From contig NZ_CP049869.1 in assembly GCF_011300455.1 (NCBI RefSeq), forward strand, positions 2,197,501 to 2,261,500: a stretch of DNA of 64,000 nucleotides. The letters are read 5' to 3'. The translations under genes and the position numbers were made by a program. This DNA comes from Sphingomonas piscis (GTDB taxonomy: Bacteria; Pseudomonadota; Alphaproteobacteria; Sphingomonadales; Sphingomonadaceae). Of the stretch, positions 61,229 to 64,000 are shown one piece after another; positions within the stretch are counted from its first letter, which is position 1; every line of letters begins with the position of its first letter. The notes under the pieces were generated by a model that saw only the letters and a list, made by a program, of their open reading frames with translations, was not told the origin of the DNA and searched no databases.

Positions 61229-61476
61229 TCACGATGACACAAATAGAAGTGAGCGCAGCACTTTAACGCTGCTAATAACCACATTAACCATAGCTGGAGT
61301 GTTTGCACGGGTCGGCCGAGGAACCGTCAGTGCTCTTGATTATGAACCGCTAATTCAAAGCGCGTTCATTCGCTACGGCTAGATTCTGCCTACGGTGCCC
61401 TCCTGGGCTTCGCAGTTAGAGCAACCATCAGACCCAAATGGCTGTTCATCAACAGAATCAAATGGGAGTAAGTGTG

Positions 61477-61806
61477 ATGCGCAAGTTTTCGATGTTGGCC
61501 GCCGCTGCAGCAGTGGTCGCAACCAGTTCCGTTCCGGCTGTGATGGCATCGGCCAATGCTCATGCGACTGGTCGTTACCACGTTCATCATCTCAAGAGCG
61601 GACGGACCCACTATGCTCGTAAATACTGCCGTCGTTCGAATGGTACGACCGGCCTAGTTGCTGGTGGTGTTGGCGGTGCGTTGGTGGGCCGCAAGGTTAT
61701 CGGTAAGGGTATCTTGGGTACTGTAGCAGGGGCCGCCGGAGGCGCTCTCGCAGGTCGGGCTGTCGATCGCTCCATTACGGCCGGTTCGCGCTGCTATTAT
61801 CGATAA
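61477..61806 (+). CDS. Glycine-zipper membrane-associated exported protein
   Basis: 109 residues from the ATG beginning MRKFSML; the frame extends upstream. Signal peptide ending ANAHATG. The C-terminal half has a Gly-zipper (TGLVAGGVGGALVGRKVIG, then GTVAGAAGGALAG), as in 2TM/17 kDa surface-antigen-type proteins that insert in membranes. Two Cys flank it. It is followed closely by a TonB-like gene and may share its transcript. Confidence 0.7.
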   Translation: MRKFSMLAAAAAVVATSSVPAVMASANAHATGRYHVHHLKSGRTHYARKYCRRSNGTTGLVAGGVGGALVGRKVIGKGILGTVAGAAGGALAGRAVDRSITAGSRCYYR

Positions 61807-61823
61807 GCTAAGGCAGGGCATCT

Positions 61824-62564
61824 ATGGCCCGCAGCCTTGAGCGGACACCGCCGCGGGAGCGCTACTCTGCGCTTGCCGCGGCGGCTGTCGTTACCGTAGG
61901 TTTCTGCATCGCTCTTTCGTCGGGTCTTCACGTCAGCGTGGGCCGAATGAGGACAGGAGCGCAGCAGCTGATCCAGATCACGTTGCCGCCACTTCCGAAC
62001 ATTCAGCCTTCAAGACCTAAGGTCCCTGAGGTCCGGCGGCGCAGGTCAGAAGCGCAGCAACAAAATGCACCAAAGGCTCCTCCAGCGCGCTTGGGAGGAT
62101 CGCTGGGAGACGCCCAAGGGAGGGCAAGTCCGGCTACCCTTCCCATCGTCCCCACCCGCGCCGCGCCACTGCCTACTTCCGGCGGCGGATTAGGGGCCGG
62201 CCCAGCGATCGGCAGCGGGTCCGGTGGAGGAACCGGCTCGACAGGGTCTGGTCTCGGAGGCGTCGGGAACGGAGGAGGAACCGAGCTCGAACAGATCGCC
62301 GGTGACATCTTTCCGTCCGACTATCCGAGAAAACTTGGGAACGCGGGGATCGGAGGGGTGGTGCGCGTCACCTTCAGCGTCGAGGTCAATGGCCGGGTCA
62401 GCCGCTGCAGGGTCGGTCGTTCGAGCGGCATCCCTGAACTTGATACACTGACCTGCAACCTGATCGAGCAACGGTTTCGTTTCAGACCAAGCACAGACCC
62501 CGTTGGTCGAGCGATCGCGGACGAAGTCGAGTACGAGCACGAATGGACCGTCAACCGTCGGTAA
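61824..62564 (+). CDS. TonB-family energy transducer
   Basis: 246 residues. An N-terminal membrane helix (YSALAAAAVVTVGFCIALS) is followed by a Pro/Arg-rich and then Gly/Ser-rich spacer (residues 50-155), and a TonB C-terminal domain (YPRKLGNAGIGGVVRVTFSVEVNGRV and RFRFRPSTDPVGRAI, in parts). TonB couples the proton gradient through ExbB/ExbD to outer membrane receptors. exbB and exbD are not adjacent. One of several such proteins usual in sphingomonads. Confidence 0.88.
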   Translation: MARSLERTPPRERYSALAAAAVVTVGFCIALSSGLHVSVGRMRTGAQQLIQITLPPLPNIQPSRPKVPEVRRRRSEAQQQNAPKAPPARLGGSLGDAQGRASPATLPIVPTRAAPLPTSGGGLGAGPAIGSGSGGGTGSTGSGLGGVGNGGGTELEQIAGDIFPSDYPRKLGNAGIGGVVRVTFSVEVNGRVSRCRVGRSSGIPELDTLTCNLIEQRFRFRPSTDPVGRAIADEVEYEHEWTVNRR

Positions 62565-62621
62565 AAGTAAGGCGGAGGGTCGGGTTCTGATGCGAGAACC
62601 AGCCTAAGCACAAGAACACAC

Positions 62622-62686
62622 AACGTCCGCTTTCCATCCGTTCCGGTCGTTCAGCCAATGTCGGACTATGACCCCTTGCAGACATT
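62622..62686 (+). repeat. Regional repeat copy R19 (double)
   Basis: Lies after the TonB-like gene and before a co-directional gene. The second half is diverged (GTCGGAC with GCAGAC). Confidence 0.8.
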
Positions 62687-62711
62687 CACGCTTCGTTGCA
62701 GATGATTGTGC

Positions 62712-63008
62712 ATGGTCGCAGCCCAGACAGCCGACGCGAGCGCAGGGCATTTGGGGAAAGCTAGCATTTTTAATTCGCTGCTGCTCTTCCCGGCGGCGGC
62801 TCTTCAGTCGGCTGCCACCTTCTGGGTGCTAGTCGTGACGAACTTTGCTTTGCTGCACGCTGTTTGGCTCACCCAACTCATTCGCCAGAAGCGATGGGGA
62901 GCAATAGATTTCCGACCAGTCAAATGGCCACTCGTGGCTTTCGGTGTGCTGGGTAACGCTGCACTGCTAATTTGGGACGACGGGCTTCTCGCTGCCTTTC
63001 CTGCGTAG
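62712..63008 (+). CDS. Small membrane protein with two or three helices
   Basis: 98 residues from the ATG beginning MVAAQTADA; a TTG lies six bases upstream. Hydrophobic helices occur at about residues 20-35, 38-55 and 75-95. No family recognised. A single repeat copy starts immediately after the stop codon. Confidence 0.5.
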   Translation: MVAAQTADASAGHLGKASIFNSLLLFPAAALQSAATFWVLVVTNFALLHAVWLTQLIRQKRWGAIDFRPVKWPLVAFGVLGNAALLIWDDGLLAAFPA

Positions 63009-63036
63009 CGTCCGCTTTCCACCCATTGCGGACATT
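63009..63036 (+). repeat. Regional repeat copy R20 (single)
   Basis: Begins immediately after a TAG stop codon; arms and loop match the consensus exactly. Confidence 0.92.
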
Positions 63037-63063
63037 CGTTTATCGGATAGGCTGCACAGATGA

Positions 63064-63121
63064 AGCTTTTCTAGTGTAAGAAAAAGCTCGTTTTAAGACT
63101 TGATCTCAAAACGATTTGAGA
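63064..63121 (+). promoter_or_regulatory. Two inverted repeats before the right-edge gene
   Basis: AGCTTTT and AAAAGCT (63064-63088, loop of about ten bases) followed by GTTTT may be a weak terminator. TCTCAAA and TTTGAGA (63104-63121, spacer ACGA) form a perfect small palindrome of operator size. The second overlaps an upstream TTG start, which favours the start at 63136. Confidence 0.45.
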
Positions 63122-63135
63122 CTAGATCTCGAAAC

Positions 63136-63885
63136 GTGGCGAAGCTTGCGAGATTAGTGGACGGGATGACTGCGGCTTTGCAGATCGAGCCAAGCCGCAT
63201 TCGCACAGCCGCCGCTCAGCTAAGGAAGTACAAGCTGCTTAGCTCTGGTCCTCGTGGTTCCGGAGCTCCCGAAATGGGGCCTACAGATGCGGCGAATCTG
63301 CTTCTTGCGGTGATGTATGACGGGGAACTAGCCGACGCGCAGAACACTGTTCAGCGTCTCCGAGCTGCTAAATTGTGCAATTTCGAAGGCAGCAGACCTG
63401 GCCCGAATGGAGAGAAAATGCATTCTCTTCCTCGGAACGGCTTCATTACGACAAGTTCTGGCGAAGCATACGATCTCGGGACGCTTCTTGAAACCGCGTT
63501 GGACTGGTGGGTGCGCTACGGCTACCTCGACGAAGGTGACGAAGGCGATAATTACGACCTGGACGTCGTGAATTTCAGACTGGAAGTATCCTGCCCTGGA
63601 TATCAGGCTGACGTCTCATTCAACACTCCGACGGGGCTGTTCTGGCGTCTCAGGTACGAGTGGAAGTCGCCGGAGCGGATTGCCTATGAGGCAGATGGCG
63701 ATCAGAGGTTCCGTGCGGTGTGGAATGCTCGAACCGGTCCTCACCTTTGGAGCTCACGCACAGTCAGCGAAGACTGCCTGTACCAACTGGCGCAGGTGCT
63801 GCGTGGTTGCGAATGGAATGACGAATGGGATGAGTTCACGCCGTCCTACGATGCTGTTCAGACAAAAGTGCTGGAAACAGCATGA
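63136..63885 (+). CDS. Phage- or integrase-associated hypothetical protein
   Basis: 249 residues from a GTG; an upstream TTG lies within the palindrome. The N-terminus (AKLARLVDGMTAALQIEPSRI, in parts, then RKYKLLSSGPRGSGAPEMGPTDAANLLLAV) matches a family I remember from alphaproteobacterial prophages and islands, where it precedes small DNA-binding and integrase genes. The C-terminal half is beta-rich. The next gene overlaps it by ATGA. Confidence 0.6.
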   Translation: MAKLARLVDGMTAALQIEPSRIRTAAAQLRKYKLLSSGPRGSGAPEMGPTDAANLLLAVMYDGELADAQNTVQRLRAAKLCNFEGSRPGPNGEKMHSLPRNGFITTSSGEAYDLGTLLETALDWWVRYGYLDEGDEGDNYDLDVVNFRLEVSCPGYQADVSFNTPTGLFWRLRYEWKSPERIAYEADGDQRFRAVWNARTGPHLWSSRTVSEDCLYQLAQVLRGCEWNDEWDEFTPSYDAVQTKVLETA

Positions 63886-64000
63886 GCAAGCAAAGATCCT
63901 CGTTCAAGCAAGCTGACGCCGCCCGAGCGCTAAAAGCCGCTGTGGCAGCTGGACTTTACCCAAGCGGATACACGATCGGCATAGACGGTTCGATCACAGT
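63882..64000 (+). CDS. Start of a small gene typical of a position upstream of integrases, cut by the window
   Basis: 39 residues are visible, starting MSKQRSSFKQADAARALKAA and continuing to a beta hairpin (YTIGIDGSI). In alphaproteobacterial islands such short proteins often precede a tyrosine integrase. The end and anything after lie outside the window. Confidence 0.5.
   Translation, partial: MSKQRSSFKQADAARALKAAVAAGLYPSGYTIGIDGSIT

Overview
The window comes from a high-GC alphaproteobacterium, most likely a member of the Sphingomonadaceae. The reasons are a split F0 ATP synthase locus with b and b' subunits (atpI-atpB-atpE-b'-b), a relic of a sphingomonad-type gene transfer agent (DUF6127 and DUF2793 genes), a DUF6456 protein, many exported or membrane proteins with alphaproteobacterial signals, and a dispersed hairpin repeat of the kind that yields the spurious peptide VRFPPIADI in sphingomonad gene calls. 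These family assignments are made from remembered sequence patterns; no search was run.

Layout. 1-2.4 kb: end of a UPF0126/TRIC-like channel gene, a GreA/GreB factor and three tandem paralogous lipoproteins. 2.6-5.3 kb: remains of a gene transfer agent head cluster, in which a prohead protease start is fused to the last codons of a DUF2793 gene. 5.4-10.9 kb: outer membrane barrel, L,D-transpeptidase, SDR, cysQ and a MarR-like regulator. 10.9-14.2 kb: tRNA-Val followed by an accessory block (XRE-type regulator, IS1595-type transposase, small unknown genes). 14.2-39.7 kb: mostly core genes. These are rpsF-rpsR-rplI, a GH39 glycosidase, fabD-fabG, dnaK-dnaJ behind a very good RpoH-type promoter, purB, radC, the ydbH-ynbE-ydbL envelope lipid operon, F0 ATP synthase, an aminotransferase, and a four-gene stress or solvent-type cluster (SRPBCC, alcohol dehydrogenase, SDR, DUF1993).

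40-64 kb is different in character: mostly small unknown secreted and membrane genes, a serine recombinase, a serralysin-type protease, three Tad pseudopilin-like genes, a solitary mreB, and a group with an exported truncated haemoglobin, DUF3034, cupredoxin, PilZ and BLUF proteins. It holds at least 20 copies of one hairpin repeat, all in the same orientation, and none were seen in the first 41.8 kb. Between 50.9 and 57.4 kb nearly every gene alternates strand with its neighbour and a repeat lies in each gap. Single units lie in divergent gaps, and mostly double units lie in convergent gaps. The right edge begins what looks like a phage- or integrase-associated locus.

Three genes (portal, atpI, alcohol dehydrogenase) are broken by what looks like the loss of one G from a G-run. 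Because atpI is among them, homopolymer errors in the assembly should be excluded before any of the three is called a pseudogene.
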